Positions 34,452 to 42,921 of a stretch of DNA of 64,000 nucleotides are shown piece after piece. This DNA comes from Panacagrimonas sp965216845 (GTDB lineage: Bacteria > Pseudomonadota > Gammaproteobacteria > Nevskiales > Nevskiaceae): assembly GCA_965216845.1 (NCBI GenBank), contig OZ244200.1, positions 1,612,001 through 1,676,000 of the forward strand, read 5' to 3'. Every line of letters begins with the position of its first letter. The first letter of the stretch is position 1. Under the pieces are notes generated by a model that was not told the origin of the DNA, made no database searches, and saw only the letters and a list, made by a program, of their open reading frames with translations. The position numbers and the translations under genes were made by a program.

Positions 34452-34937
34452 ATGCGCGGTGATCCCAAAGTGATCGAGCACCTGAACCTGGCGCTTCGAA
34501 ATGAGCTGACCTCGGTCAACCAGTATTTCCTGCACGCGCGGATGCTGAACAACTGGGGCATGCGCAGCCTGGGCAAGCACGAGTACGAAGAATCCATTGA
34601 CGAGATGAAGCACGCCGACAAGCTCATCGAACGGATTCTGTTTCTGGAAGGCCTGCCCAACCTGCAGGATCTGGACAAGCTTTATATCGGGGAGGACGTA
34701 AAGGAGATCCTGGAATGCGACCTCAAGCGTGAGCTAGCCGCGCACCCCATGTACAAGGACGCCATCGCCTATTGCGAACAGGTGCGTGATTACGTGACCC
34801 GCGAGTTACTGGTGGAAATCCAGGAGAGCGAGGAAGAGCACATCGACTGGATTGAGGAGCAGCTTGGCCTGATCGAGCGCATGGGCCTGCAGAACTATGT
34901 GCAGACCGCCACCGGTGAGTTGCAGGGCGAGGCTTGA
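34452..34937 (+). CDS. bfr: Bacterioferritin
   Basis: A 161-residue subunit of the 24-mer iron-storage shell. All ferroxidase ligands are present: Glu18, Glu51, His54, Glu94, Glu127 and His130; Tyr25 is conserved. Met52, the axial ligand of the inter-subunit haem, is present ('SIDEMKHADKLIERILFLEG'). The start has a good GGAG ribosome binding site and its own promoter. The stop codon abuts that of the convergent DUF1631 gene with no gap (TGATCA). Confidence 0.97.
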   Translation: MRGDPKVIEHLNLALRNELTSVNQYFLHARMLNNWGMRSLGKHEYEESIDEMKHADKLIERILFLEGLPNLQDLDKLYIGEDVKEILECDLKRELAAHPMYKDAIAYCEQVRDYVTRELLVEIQESEEEHIDWIEEQLGLIERMGLQNYVQTATGELQGEA

Positions 34938-36866
34938 TCAGCTCGCCTTGGCGGTCTCCAGCGGGTCGCACGGCGTGATTTCGCCGGTCGCCAGCTCGTC
35001 GACGATGCGCGACATCGGCAGTGTAAGCACCGGGTAGTCGTCGAGCGCGGCGAACGCCACGTACTGCGGGTCTGGATAGACATTCCACACCCGCAGCCAG
35101 CGTGTGTATGCGCGTTTCTTGTCCAGAATCGAGAAGTAGGCACCGGGGCGCATGATTTGGCACAAGGCATCACACTCGTCAGCGCTGATGCGCCGGTAGC
35201 TATCCGGTGGCGGTGCCGCTGCTGCGTCAGCACCGCTGCTTTTTTTCCCGACGCGCCGTGCCGCAGTGGCAAGCTGTTCGGCATCGACGAAGTGCCCGGA
35301 TCCGGCACCGTTGTGTCGTGAGTAGCTCTGATCCAGCGTTTCGGCAACTTCGGCGATTCTGGATTCGCGCATGCCCGCCTGACGCAACAGGTGTTTGACG
35401 CGGGCCAGGGTTTTTTCCCAGTCATGGTCTGGCGGTGCCCGTTCGGCGCGATCCAGCCGTTGCAGCAGTTGATCCAGGGCGTCCACCACTTCACTCCACT
35501 GCGCCGAAGCCGGGCCATACTTGAGCAGATTCATGCGCAGCACCGGCGCCAAAGCCAGTAACAAGGCGGACTCGGTGGAGGCCGGAATCTGTCGTGACGC
35601 CACGGACTGCGACAACACCTCGGCCACGCGTCGGCGCACGCGTTCGACCGTGGCGCTGCGGCGGGCACTGGTCAGTGCCCGATAGTGATCCAGAAAGCGA
35701 GCCAGGTCTGCGCGCTTGAGGCCGGATTGCGCGTCGCCAGCGGTGGTCGACAACAGTCGATCGATCTGGTTGGCAATATCCTGCAACTTTGAGGTCACTG
35801 ATCCCGCATGACTGCCGGATTTGAGGCGTGCTTCCACCAGCACCGCAGCGGCCTCGTCAATCAGCGCGCGTGCCGGGTGATCCGCGGTTTGGAAAAATCG
35901 GTCGTCCGCCATTGCCACTCTGGCGAGCGGATTGCGCAAATGCTCGACCGCCAGCTGAAACAGCTGACTATTGGTGGATTCGGGAATCAAATCCTGCAGC
36001 AACTGATCGACGAGCGACAGCCGATCGATCGGCAAGGCCTGATGTGAGTGCTGCGGGGTGTAGCGATCCGCCCAGTAGCGCGCCAGCCGATGCGGTGCGC
36101 TCATCAGCATTTTCTTGATCGTTTCCAGCTCTGCTGGATTCACCGATTCGCCAGCCAGGCGGGCTTTGGCGCGGCGTTCGCGCTCGGCGACGGTCCTGGG
36201 TTGCGGGGCCGCGATTTGATGATCGTTCAGCACCCGAATCGCCAGCGCGTAGACATCGCCCATGCGCGCGACCGCGATGCGTTCGAACAGTTTGTACAGA
36301 ATCAGCCGAATGCGAAGATCAATCTGAATCGCGCGCTGGCAACTTTGAAACGCCTGTCCCAGATGCTGTGGTGACAAGGCTTGTTTGGATACTTTGGGCG
36401 GCAGGTTCAGCAGCCGCTGGCCGATGTCCCACAACAAGTGCTTGTACATCGATTCGGCGCGAGCGCTGACGCTGCCCAGAGCGATTTTCTCTTCCAGCTG
36501 ATCCTCGGATTGCAGGCTCAGATCGACATCATCAACGCTTTGCTGCAACTTGAGCGGACGCGGGTCCGCTTCAAAGCCCAGCAACCAGGCCTGCTCGAAG
36601 GACTCGGTCATCTTCGCCCGGTTCAGGCGCAGGTGACGCATGGCGTCGAAATAGGCGCGCCGGTCCCGGTCCGTGCTGGGGCCTTCGGACATTTCAAACA
36701 GGGCATCGTCCGCCTCGTCGAACATCGCCTGCAACTGCTCCATCACCAGCGGCGTGGTGCTGGCGCGCAGGGCGAGCACACAAGCCGGCAAATCCTTCGA
36801 AGGATGTTGATTGCCGGCCAGCCGGCCGGTGCCCGGAAAGGCGACGACTTTTTTGTCCCGGCTCAT
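34938..36866 (-). CDS. DUF1631 family protein
   Basis: A 642-residue, largely helical cytoplasmic protein of the DUF1631 family, found in gammaproteobacteria and of unknown function. Recognisable parts are the N-terminal 'LRASTTPLVMEQLQAMFDEA', the central 'HWDIGQRLL'-like helices and the conserved C-terminal segment 'LRVWNVYPDPQYVAF'. Family members carry a degenerate C-terminal domain, and some have been linked to cyclic-di-GMP-type contexts, but I see no PilZ RxxxR motif. It is downstream of hemJ on the same strand (144-bp gap) and convergent with bfr. Confidence 0.8.
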   Translation of the reverse strand: MSRDKKVVAFPGTGRLAGNQHPSKDLPACVLALRASTTPLVMEQLQAMFDEADDALFEMSEGPSTDRDRRAYFDAMRHLRLNRAKMTESFEQAWLLGFEADPRPLKLQQSVDDVDLSLQSEDQLEEKIALGSVSARAESMYKHLLWDIGQRLLNLPPKVSKQALSPQHLGQAFQSCQRAIQIDLRIRLILYKLFERIAVARMGDVYALAIRVLNDHQIAAPQPRTVAERERRAKARLAGESVNPAELETIKKMLMSAPHRLARYWADRYTPQHSHQALPIDRLSLVDQLLQDLIPESTNSQLFQLAVEHLRNPLARVAMADDRFFQTADHPARALIDEAAAVLVEARLKSGSHAGSVTSKLQDIANQIDRLLSTTAGDAQSGLKRADLARFLDHYRALTSARRSATVERVRRRVAEVLSQSVASRQIPASTESALLLALAPVLRMNLLKYGPASAQWSEVVDALDQLLQRLDRAERAPPDHDWEKTLARVKHLLRQAGMRESRIAEVAETLDQSYSRHNGAGSGHFVDAEQLATAARRVGKKSSGADAAAAPPPDSYRRISADECDALCQIMRPGAYFSILDKKRAYTRWLRVWNVYPDPQYVAFAALDDYPVLTLPMSRIVDELATGEITPCDPLETAKAS

Positions 36867-37010
36867 GATCCCCCCGATCTTTCCCCACGGACGCTAGTTT
36901 TGAACAGCCATCATTGCGCGATCAAGCACTGAAAATGGTTTCCCCACAGCGCGATGACTTGCCGAATCTGACAAACAGCTTTAACTAGAGGCTATCATCG
37001 AATCGAGCGA

Positions 37011-37430
37011 TTAAAAAGGTTTGACGATCACCAGAATCACCGCGCCGAACAACACCAGCACCGGCGCTTCGTTGGCCCAGCGCCAGAACCGGTCCGAATG
37101 CGGATTGGCGCGCATCGCAAAGCTGCGCATTTGCAGCTTCAGCCAGCCGTGAAAGGCGGAAAGCGCCACCACCAGGGCCAGTTTTGCGTGCAGCCAGCCC
37201 ATTTGCAGAAAGCCAGGGTTGAGCCACAACAAAGCGATGCCGAATGCCCAGGTCAGCAGCATGCCGATGCTCATGATGCCGTACAGGCGCTTCTCCATCA
37301 GGCAGAAACGCTGGTGCTCGGCATCGCCTTGCGCTTGCAGGTGGTAGATGAACAGGCGCGGCAGATAGAACAGTCCGGCGAACCAGGTCACCATGAAGAT
37401 GACGTGCAGGGCTTTGATCCAGAGATACAT
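37011..37430 (-). CDS. hemJ: Protoporphyrinogen IX oxidase HemJ (CopD-like)
   Basis: A 139-residue membrane protein with four helices. The N-terminal 'WIKALHVIFMVTWFAGLFYLPRLF' region contains the conserved His of HemJ, and 'EKRLYGIM' and 'HAKLALV' follow. HemJ oxidises protoporphyrinogen IX to protoporphyrin IX in bacteria lacking HemG and HemY. Family members bind haem. It is divergent from argC and precedes the DUF1631 gene. Its presence near bfr adds to the iron/haem theme but they are not co-transcribed. Confidence 0.9.
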   Translation of the reverse strand: MYLWIKALHVIFMVTWFAGLFYLPRLFIYHLQAQGDAEHQRFCLMEKRLYGIMSIGMLLTWAFGIALLWLNPGFLQMGWLHAKLALVVALSAFHGWLKLQMRSFAMRANPHSDRFWRWANEAPVLVLFGAVILVIVKPF

Positions 37431-37519
37431 GTGTAGCGGGGTCAGGGACGTGACCGAATTTTGCCTGAGCCGGCAGGCGTCCTATCATGCGCGCCCTTTG
37501 AGCTGACGGACCGCGAATC

Positions 37520-38551
37520 ATGATCAAGGTCGGCATTGTTGGTGGCACCGGCTATACCGGCGTCGAATTACTGCGCTTGCTTTCAACGCACGATGAGGTT
37601 TCGGTGGAGGTGTTGACCTCCAGGCAAGAGGCTGGTCGTCGCGCGGATGCGCTATTTCCGCAGCTTCGTGGATTGACCAATGCGGTATTCGAGCCGCCCG
37701 AAGGCAGTCGGCTGGCTGCGTGTGACGCGGTATTTTTCGCCACCCCGCACGGCACCGCCATGCAGATGGCGCCGGCGCTGATCGAGAAAGGCGTGCGCGT
37801 GATTGATCTGTCGGCTGATTTTCGGCTGCGTGATCGAGCGCAGTTTCAGCGCTGGTACAAGCACAGCCACACCGCCTTTGATCTGCTGCAGGAAGCGGTT
37901 TACGGCTTGCCGGAATGGAATCGGATGGACGTTTCCAAAGCGCGTCTGGTGGCCTGCCCCGGCTGTTATCCGACCTCGGTCCAGCTCGGCCTGATGCCCT
38001 TGCTGGAGGCGGGCGTGATTGAAACCAGCGGCATCATCGCGGACTGCAAATCCGGCGTCACCGGCGCCGGACGCGAGCTCAAGCTGGGTTCGATGTTTTG
38101 CGAGGTGACGGACTCGTTCAAGGCCTACGGTGTCGCCGGCCATCGGCACCTGCCGGAAATCGAGCAGGGTTTGAGCGACATTGCAGAAGCGCCGGTGTCG
38201 CTCAACTTCGTGCCGCACCTGTTGCCGTTGGCGCGCGGCATTCATTCGACGATTTATGCGCAGTTGAAGGACGATGCGGCGGACTTGCAGCACCTGTTTG
38301 AAGCGCGCTACAGCGGCGAGCCTTTCATCGACATCATGCCGCCGGGTTCGCACCCGGAAACGCGATCCGTGCGCGGCAGCAATCTGTGCCGGATCGCGGT
38401 GCATCGGGCGCCGGATCGCAAGACCGCGATTGTTCTGGTGGTGATCGACAATCTGGTCAAGGGCGCCTCGGGGCAGGCCGTGCAGTGCTTCAACCTGATG
38501 TTCAACCGGCCGGAGGAATTGGGTCTGGTGGGCACGCCGTTAGCGCCCTGA
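37520..38551 (+). CDS. argC: N-acetyl-gamma-glutamyl-phosphate reductase
   Basis: Reduces N-acetylglutamyl-5-phosphate with NADPH in arginine synthesis. The 343-residue protein opens with the Rossmann motif 'IVGGTGYTGVELLRLL'. The active-site Cys lies in 'ACPGCYPTSVQLGL' near residue 150. 'GVAGHRHLPEIEQ' carries the catalytic His. It heads a run argC, DUF6776, bactofilin, erpA with 12-bp or overlapping junctions, a conserved gammaproteobacterial arrangement. argG lies 7 kb away. Confidence 0.97.
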   Translation: MIKVGIVGGTGYTGVELLRLLSTHDEVSVEVLTSRQEAGRRADALFPQLRGLTNAVFEPPEGSRLAACDAVFFATPHGTAMQMAPALIEKGVRVIDLSADFRLRDRAQFQRWYKHSHTAFDLLQEAVYGLPEWNRMDVSKARLVACPGCYPTSVQLGLMPLLEAGVIETSGIIADCKSGVTGAGRELKLGSMFCEVTDSFKAYGVAGHRHLPEIEQGLSDIAEAPVSLNFVPHLLPLARGIHSTIYAQLKDDAADLQHLFEARYSGEPFIDIMPPGSHPETRSVRGSNLCRIAVHRAPDRKTAIVLVVIDNLVKGASGQAVQCFNLMFNRPEELGLVGTPLAP

Positions 38552-38563
38552 TCGCGCTGCTCG

Positions 38564-39319
38564 ATGTCAAACACCCCGCGCATCGTTGTTCAAGGCAAGC
38601 GCAGCCGCCTGCGTTTTGTCCTGGTCGTGATTCTTGTTGCTACCTGCGCGGCCGGGGTTTATGCGTTTTATCAGCAAGTACGTCAAGCGACCGCACGCGA
38701 GTTTCAGGTCGCCAAAGGGGAGTTGGAACATTTGCGCGCCGAACAGCGCCGCTTGTCCAGAGAGCTGGGCGACGCAAAGGATCAGGCCAAGGACTTGCGC
38801 GCGGAAATTGCCTTTCTTAAACAGGGAAAGCAGATCAATCAACAGGCCTGTGCCGCCGTGGAGCAGTCGCTGCCATCCTTGCAAGCCGAAAACGCCAAAC
38901 TGCGCGAGCAGGTGGCGTTCTACCGCAACGTGGTTTCGCCGCCGTCCGGTGAATCCGGCATTCGAATTCGTCAGTTGCGGCTTTCCGCCACCCAAGACCC
39001 CAGGCGTTGGCGCTTTGACCTGTTACTGACGCGCAGCAGCACGCAGGGCAAGCGCGCCGACGGCGTGATCGAGCTGGAAGTCAAAGGGCATGCGGACGGC
39101 AAGTTTCGGCGTCTGACCCAGAAGACGATTTTCGAACCGGACACGCCGCCGCTGGTCTATTCGATTCGCAACAAGGAAGAGCTGGGCGGCGAGCTGCAAC
39201 TTCCCGACGGATTCCAGCCGGATTTGTTGACTGTTACGCTTATTCCCAAGGCCGGCGTGCGCACCGTGGCCGAATTCGACTGGGACCGCCTGCTGGCGGT
39301 CGGAGAAAACGCATCATGA
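38564..39319 (+). CDS. DUF6776 family membrane-anchored coiled-coil protein
   Basis: A 251-residue protein with one N-terminal transmembrane helix (about residues 15-36) and a predicted coiled coil over residues about 45-110 ('LEHLRAEQRRLSRELGDAKD'). A beta-rich periplasmic domain follows ('IRIRQLRL', 'WRFDLLLTRS'). This family consistently precedes a bactofilin gene. The stop overlaps the bactofilin start (ATGA), suggesting that the two form a membrane-linked cytoskeletal complex. The role is unproven. Confidence 0.78.
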   Translation: MSNTPRIVVQGKRSRLRFVLVVILVATCAAGVYAFYQQVRQATAREFQVAKGELEHLRAEQRRLSRELGDAKDQAKDLRAEIAFLKQGKQINQQACAAVEQSLPSLQAENAKLREQVAFYRNVVSPPSGESGIRIRQLRLSATQDPRRWRFDLLLTRSSTQGKRADGVIELEVKGHADGKFRRLTQKTIFEPDTPPLVYSIRNKEELGGELQLPDGFQPDLLTVTLIPKAGVRTVAEFDWDRLLAVGENAS

Positions 39320-39801
39320 AATTACTGGGTGGTCACGACGAAAAACCGGCAAAGCCGGCCGCACGCGGTGGCTCGTCTTCGGTGGATACGCTGATTGGCA
39401 GTCAGACCGAAATCCGCGGCGACGTGGTTTTTGCCGGCGGCTTGCACGTTGACGGCCACATCAAGGGCCGCGTGATGGCCGAAGCCGAAGTGGACGCCTT
39501 TTTGTCGATTTCCGAAAGCGGCCATATTGAAGGCGACATCAGCGTCCCCAAGGTAACGGTGAACGGTCAGATCAAGGGCAATCTGCACGCCGCGGGCAAG
39601 GTCACCTTGGCGCCCAAGGCACGCATCACCGGTAATGTCTATTACAAGGTGCTGGAAATGCAGCCCGGCGCCCAGGTCAATGGCCAACTGCTGCACGAGT
39701 CCGCCACCGAGGCGCCCCCGGCACTGGCCGATCAATCGCAACCCGGCGGCGCCAACGTGGTCGAAGTGGGCGAAGCGCGCCGCAATCAGCTCATCACTTG
39801 A
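39316..39801 (+). CDS. Bactofilin family cytoskeletal protein
   Basis: A 161-residue protein with a central DUF583/bactofilin beta-helix (about residues 22-125) made of short repeats such as 'GDVVFAGGLHVDGHIKGRV' and 'GQIKGNLHAAGKV'. The flanking tails are disordered. Bactofilins self-assemble into filaments and organise cell-wall or polar structures. It is coupled to the DUF6776 protein, its likely membrane anchor, and is followed 11 bp later by erpA. Confidence 0.92.
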   Translation: MKLLGGHDEKPAKPAARGGSSSVDTLIGSQTEIRGDVVFAGGLHVDGHIKGRVMAEAEVDAFLSISESGHIEGDISVPKVTVNGQIKGNLHAAGKVTLAPKARITGNVYYKVLEMQPGAQVNGQLLHESATEAPPALADQSQPGGANVVEVGEARRNQLIT

Positions 39802-39812
39802 GGTCTGTTGAT

Positions 39813-40163
39813 ATGGATATGCAAATCAGCGAAGAAACCGAACTCGAATTCACCGACGCAGCGGCCATCAAGGTCAGAACGCTGCTGCAGGAAGAAACCG
39901 ACCCGGATCAGGTCCTGCGGGTGTTCATCACCGGCGGCGGCTGCTCGGGTTTTCAGTACGGTTTTCGCTTCGACAAGGCCGCCGAAGAAGATGACGCGCT
40001 GGTGGAAAATCAGGGCGTTCGACTGGTGATCGACCCGATGAGCATGCAATACCTCACCGGCGCGGAGATCGACTACAAGGAATCCGTCGAAGGCGCGCAG
40101 TTCGTCATTCGCAACCCCAACGCCAGCACCACCTGCGGCTGCGGTTCCTCGTTCTCCGTTTGA
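39813..40163 (+). CDS. erpA: Iron-sulphur cluster insertion protein ErpA
   Basis: A 116-residue A-type carrier that delivers [4Fe-4S] clusters to apo-proteins such as IspG/H. The three Cys ligands lie in 'GGGCSGFQYGF' and the terminal 'TTCGCGSSFSV'. ATG 39813 is chosen since GAGG precedes it by about eight bases; TTG 39798 is in frame but overlaps the bactofilin stop. It is convergent with lipA, itself an Fe-S enzyme, with only five bases between the stops. Confidence 0.96.
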   Translation: MDMQISEETELEFTDAAAIKVRTLLQEETDPDQVLRVFITGGGCSGFQYGFRFDKAAEEDDALVENQGVRLVIDPMSMQYLTGAEIDYKESVEGAQFVIRNPNASTTCGCGSSFSV

Positions 40164-40168
40164 CGCGA

Positions 40169-41140
40169 TCAGGCCTTGACGACGCCGTCGGCCTGCGCAT
40201 CGGCGTGATAGCTGGAACGCACCATGGGGCCGCTGGCTACGTGCGCAAAGCCCATTTTCTCGCCGGTCACGCGTAGCTGTTCAAACTCATCGGGGTGCAC
40301 AAAGCGCGATACCGGCAGGTGATTGCGTGAGGGTTGCAGATACTGACCCAGGGTCAGCATGTCCACCTGGTGCGCGCGCAAATCCAGCATCACCTGCTCG
40401 ATTTCGGGCATCTGTTCCCCCAGTCCCAGCATCAGGCCGGACTTGGTGGGTACCTCAGGGTGCAAGGCCTTGAAGCGTTCCAGCAAATCCAGCGACCATT
40501 CGTAGTCCGAGCCGGGCCGCGCTTGTCGATAAAGTCGCGGCACGGTTTCCAGGTTGTGATTGAACACATCCGGCGGCTGATGGCGGAAAATTTCCAGCGC
40601 CGGATCCATGCGCCCGCGAAAGTCCGGCACCAATACTTCGATCTTCAGGCTCGGCGAGGCGATGCGCGCCTGGCGGATGCAGTCGGTGAAATGCGCCGCG
40701 CCACCGTCTTTGAGATCGTCCCGGTCCACGCTGGTGATCACCACGTAACGCAATCCCATGGCCGCGATGGTTTGCGCCAGCTTGCGCGGTTCATCCGTAT
40801 CCAGCGGTTTCGGGCGACCGTGCGCGACATCGCAAAACGGGCAGCGCCGGGTGCAGATATCGCCCATGATCATGAAGGTGGCGGTGCCCTTGCCAAAGCA
40901 TTCGGACAGGTTCGGGCAGCTGGCCTCCTCGCACACCGTGTGCAGCCCCTGTTCTCTGAGAACCGATTTGATGCGACCCACTTCCGCCGCGTTTCCGGCG
41001 CGTGCGCGAATCCAATTGGGCTTGCGTGGCAGATGCTGGGTGGGTTCCACCTTCACCGGAATGCGCGCCATCTTGTCTGCGCCGCGCAACTTGACGCCGG
41101 CAATCAGCGGTTTTGGTTTGGCCTGCGACGTGACGCTCAT
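40169..41140 (-). CDS. lipA: Lipoyl synthase
   Basis: A radical-SAM enzyme that inserts two sulphur atoms into protein-bound octanoate. The 323-residue protein has both cluster motifs: 'CEEASCPNLSEC' (auxiliary cluster) and 'CTRRCPFCDV' (radical-SAM CxxxCxxC). The C-terminal 'GPMVRSSYHAD' contains the conserved R-S-S-Y that ligates the auxiliary cluster. LipB is not in the window. It follows the olsBA genes on the same strand, with a 21-bp gap after the acyltransferase gene, so it may be co-transcribed with them. Confidence 0.97.
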   Translation of the reverse strand: MSVTSQAKPKPLIAGVKLRGADKMARIPVKVEPTQHLPRKPNWIRARAGNAAEVGRIKSVLREQGLHTVCEEASCPNLSECFGKGTATFMIMGDICTRRCPFCDVAHGRPKPLDTDEPRKLAQTIAAMGLRYVVITSVDRDDLKDGGAAHFTDCIRQARIASPSLKIEVLVPDFRGRMDPALEIFRHQPPDVFNHNLETVPRLYRQARPGSDYEWSLDLLERFKALHPEVPTKSGLMLGLGEQMPEIEQVMLDLRAHQVDMLTLGQYLQPSRNHLPVSRFVHPDEFEQLRVTGEKMGFAHVASGPMVRSSYHADAQADGVVKA

Positions 41141-41161
41141 GAAAACCCGGGTGCGGAAGAA

Positions 41162-42058
41162 TCAGGCGCTGATTTTATCAAGCTGTGGCTGTGTGGTATC
41201 CGCTTGGGGCGATGTGCGCGCCGCTGCTTTGTTGCACTCCATGCCCAGCGCGTTCACAACACTTGCGCGGGCGGTTTTGGCCACGGATTCCCGGGTTGCT
41301 CCTTCGGTTCGGATCGGCTCGCAGAAAATGATTTCCACTTGCAGTTCCTCATGGCGCAGCAAACGACGCACGTGGGCGAGGAAATGATCATCGTCGATAA
41401 ACGGTGCCGGCTGGCTGCCGTCGGCGGTCGGCGGATAGCGAATCGCAATCGGCTGTACCGGCTGCGCCGATTCCACTGCGGCGGCAAACATGCGCGCGTG
41501 AAATGTGCGCACGCCGCGACCGTCGGTGGTGGTGCCTTCGGGGAACAGTACCGCCGACCCGCCTTGCCTTAGGTGTTTGACCAGCGCATCGGTCAGTGGA
41601 CGGGTGCCGCCTTTGCCGCGATGCAGGTAAAAGGTGCCGGCGGCGGTGGCCAGCCAGCCCGCAACCGGCCATTGCGCCACATCGGCCTTGGAGATGAAGC
41701 GGGTGCCGACTTGCGCGCCAATGACCGGGATATCCAGCCAGGAAATGTGATTGGCGACCATCAGGCGGGCACCTTCAATGGGCTGACCCCGCACGGTGAC
41801 GCGCAGTTGCAGAACGTCCAGCAGGCCGCCGAACCAGACGCTGCTGAGCGCTTCGGGCGACTGACGCGGATTCAGTTTGATCCGCATCGCCAGCAGCAAG
41901 CCGTAGACGATGTGCGCGCCCAGGCGCAGCGTACGCAGCGCCTTGCGCCAGCCTGTCAGGCTTTGATGTGAAGCGACGGCCTTGTGGTTTCGAGTATCAG
42001 GCGTGACCGGCAATGGCAGGCTCGGAAGCGGACGTGCGTCCCATAAAGTGCCGAGCAT
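41162..42058 (-). CDS. olsA: 1-acyl-glycerol-3-phosphate-acyltransferase-like protein, probable lyso-ornithine-lipid O-acyltransferase OlsA
   Basis: A PlsC-fold acyltransferase of up to 298 residues. It has 'VANHISWLDIPVI' (the NHxxxxD catalytic motif), 'LHRGKGG' and 'LFPEGTTTDG'. The gene directly follows, and overlaps, the probable olsB gene, which favours O-acylation of lyso-ornithine lipid over phosphatidic acid synthesis. The only ATG before the conserved region (42058) lies 62 bp inside olsB; a later non-ATG start is possible. A general lyso-phosphatidate acyltransferase is the alternative. Confidence 0.72.
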   Translation of the reverse strand: MLGTLWDARPLPSLPLPVTPDTRNHKAVASHQSLTGWRKALRTLRLGAHIVYGLLLAMRIKLNPRQSPEALSSVWFGGLLDVLQLRVTVRGQPIEGARLMVANHISWLDIPVIGAQVGTRFISKADVAQWPVAGWLATAAGTFYLHRGKGGTRPLTDALVKHLRQGGSAVLFPEGTTTDGRGVRTFHARMFAAAVESAQPVQPIAIRYPPTADGSQPAPFIDDDHFLAHVRRLLRHEELQVEIIFCEPIRTEGATRESVAKTARASVVNALGMECNKAAARTSPQADTTQPQLDKISA

Positions 42059-42809
42059 AACGCGGATTCAGATCGCTGACGTTGAGCAGCATGAACACGT
42101 CCGCGCAGTTGAATGCGCGATCCCAATAGGGCTCGCCACAGGCTTTGGCGCCCAGGCTGACGTAGGCCTTCAACAGCGGCGGCATCTTCACCTTTTGCGC
42201 TGGGCGCGCGTCCGCGGCCGGCAGCGGATACAGCGGTTGCACATGCTGATAGCTCGGCGCCAGATAACGCCGGCGGATCTGTTCCAGAATGGCATGTGCC
42301 TGGGCGCCGCCATCCTCCAGTCCGATACTGGCGCAGCCGAACAGATAATCATAGCCTTCGGCAGTGATGTAGGCCGCAATGCCTTGCCAGAGGGTGGCGA
42401 TGACCGCGCCACTGCGATAGTCCGAATCAACGCAAGTGCGGCCGATCTCCATCACCCGGCCCGGAAGGCTGTCGACCATCGCCAGGTCGAATTCGCCTGC
42501 GGAGTAAAAGCCGCCGGCGCATCGGGCGTTGCGGTCGGTCAGGATGCGGGTGCAGGCGATGATGCGACCATTGCGTGTGTCGCGCACCAGCAGGTGTTTG
42601 CACCAGGGATCGAATCGGTCCTGATCCAGGCCGGCTTCGCCGCCTTTGATGCTGGCGCCGAGTTCGTCGGCAAAGATGCGATAACGCAAGCCCTGGGATT
42701 CACGCACTTCGGCATCGGTTTGCGCGAAGCAGACGTCAAAGCGCGGGGTTTGAGCGGTGGTTGCGGATACTTCCAGTACGCAGGACATACTTGATGGCGC
42801 CAATTTCAT
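41997..42809 (-). CDS. olsB: GNAT-fold N-acyltransferase, probable ornithine N-acyltransferase OlsB
   Basis: About 270 residues of the 'hemolysin-like' acetyltransferase family that includes OlsB, which transfers a 3-hydroxyacyl chain from ACP to ornithine. Motifs are 'QGLRYRIFADELGA' near the N-terminus, 'RVMEIGRTCVDSDYRSGAVI' in the core and 'CASIGL'. Together with the downstream acyltransferase it predicts production of ornithine lipids, membrane lipids often made under phosphate limitation. ATG 42809 is chosen; GTG 42818 and ATG 42788 are alternatives, none with a clear ribosome binding site. No Pho box was recognised upstream. Confidence 0.75.
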   Translation of the reverse strand: MKLAPSSMSCVLEVSATTAQTPRFDVCFAQTDAEVRESQGLRYRIFADELGASIKGGEAGLDQDRFDPWCKHLLVRDTRNGRIIACTRILTDRNARCAGGFYSAGEFDLAMVDSLPGRVMEIGRTCVDSDYRSGAVIATLWQGIAAYITAEGYDYLFGCASIGLEDGGAQAHAILEQIRRRYLAPSYQHVQPLYPLPAADARPAQKVKMPPLLKAYVSLGAKACGEPYWDRAFNCADVFMLLNVSDLNPRYARHFMGRTSASEPAIAGHA

Positions 42810-42921
42810 TGGACGCACTGTATGTCTCTGGTGTTGAATTGGTATGAAGGATCAATGACGAATACATGACGGTCTGCCCGGCGTGGATCGCGTGCGACGC
42901 TACCGCCAAGCGTGGTCGTGG

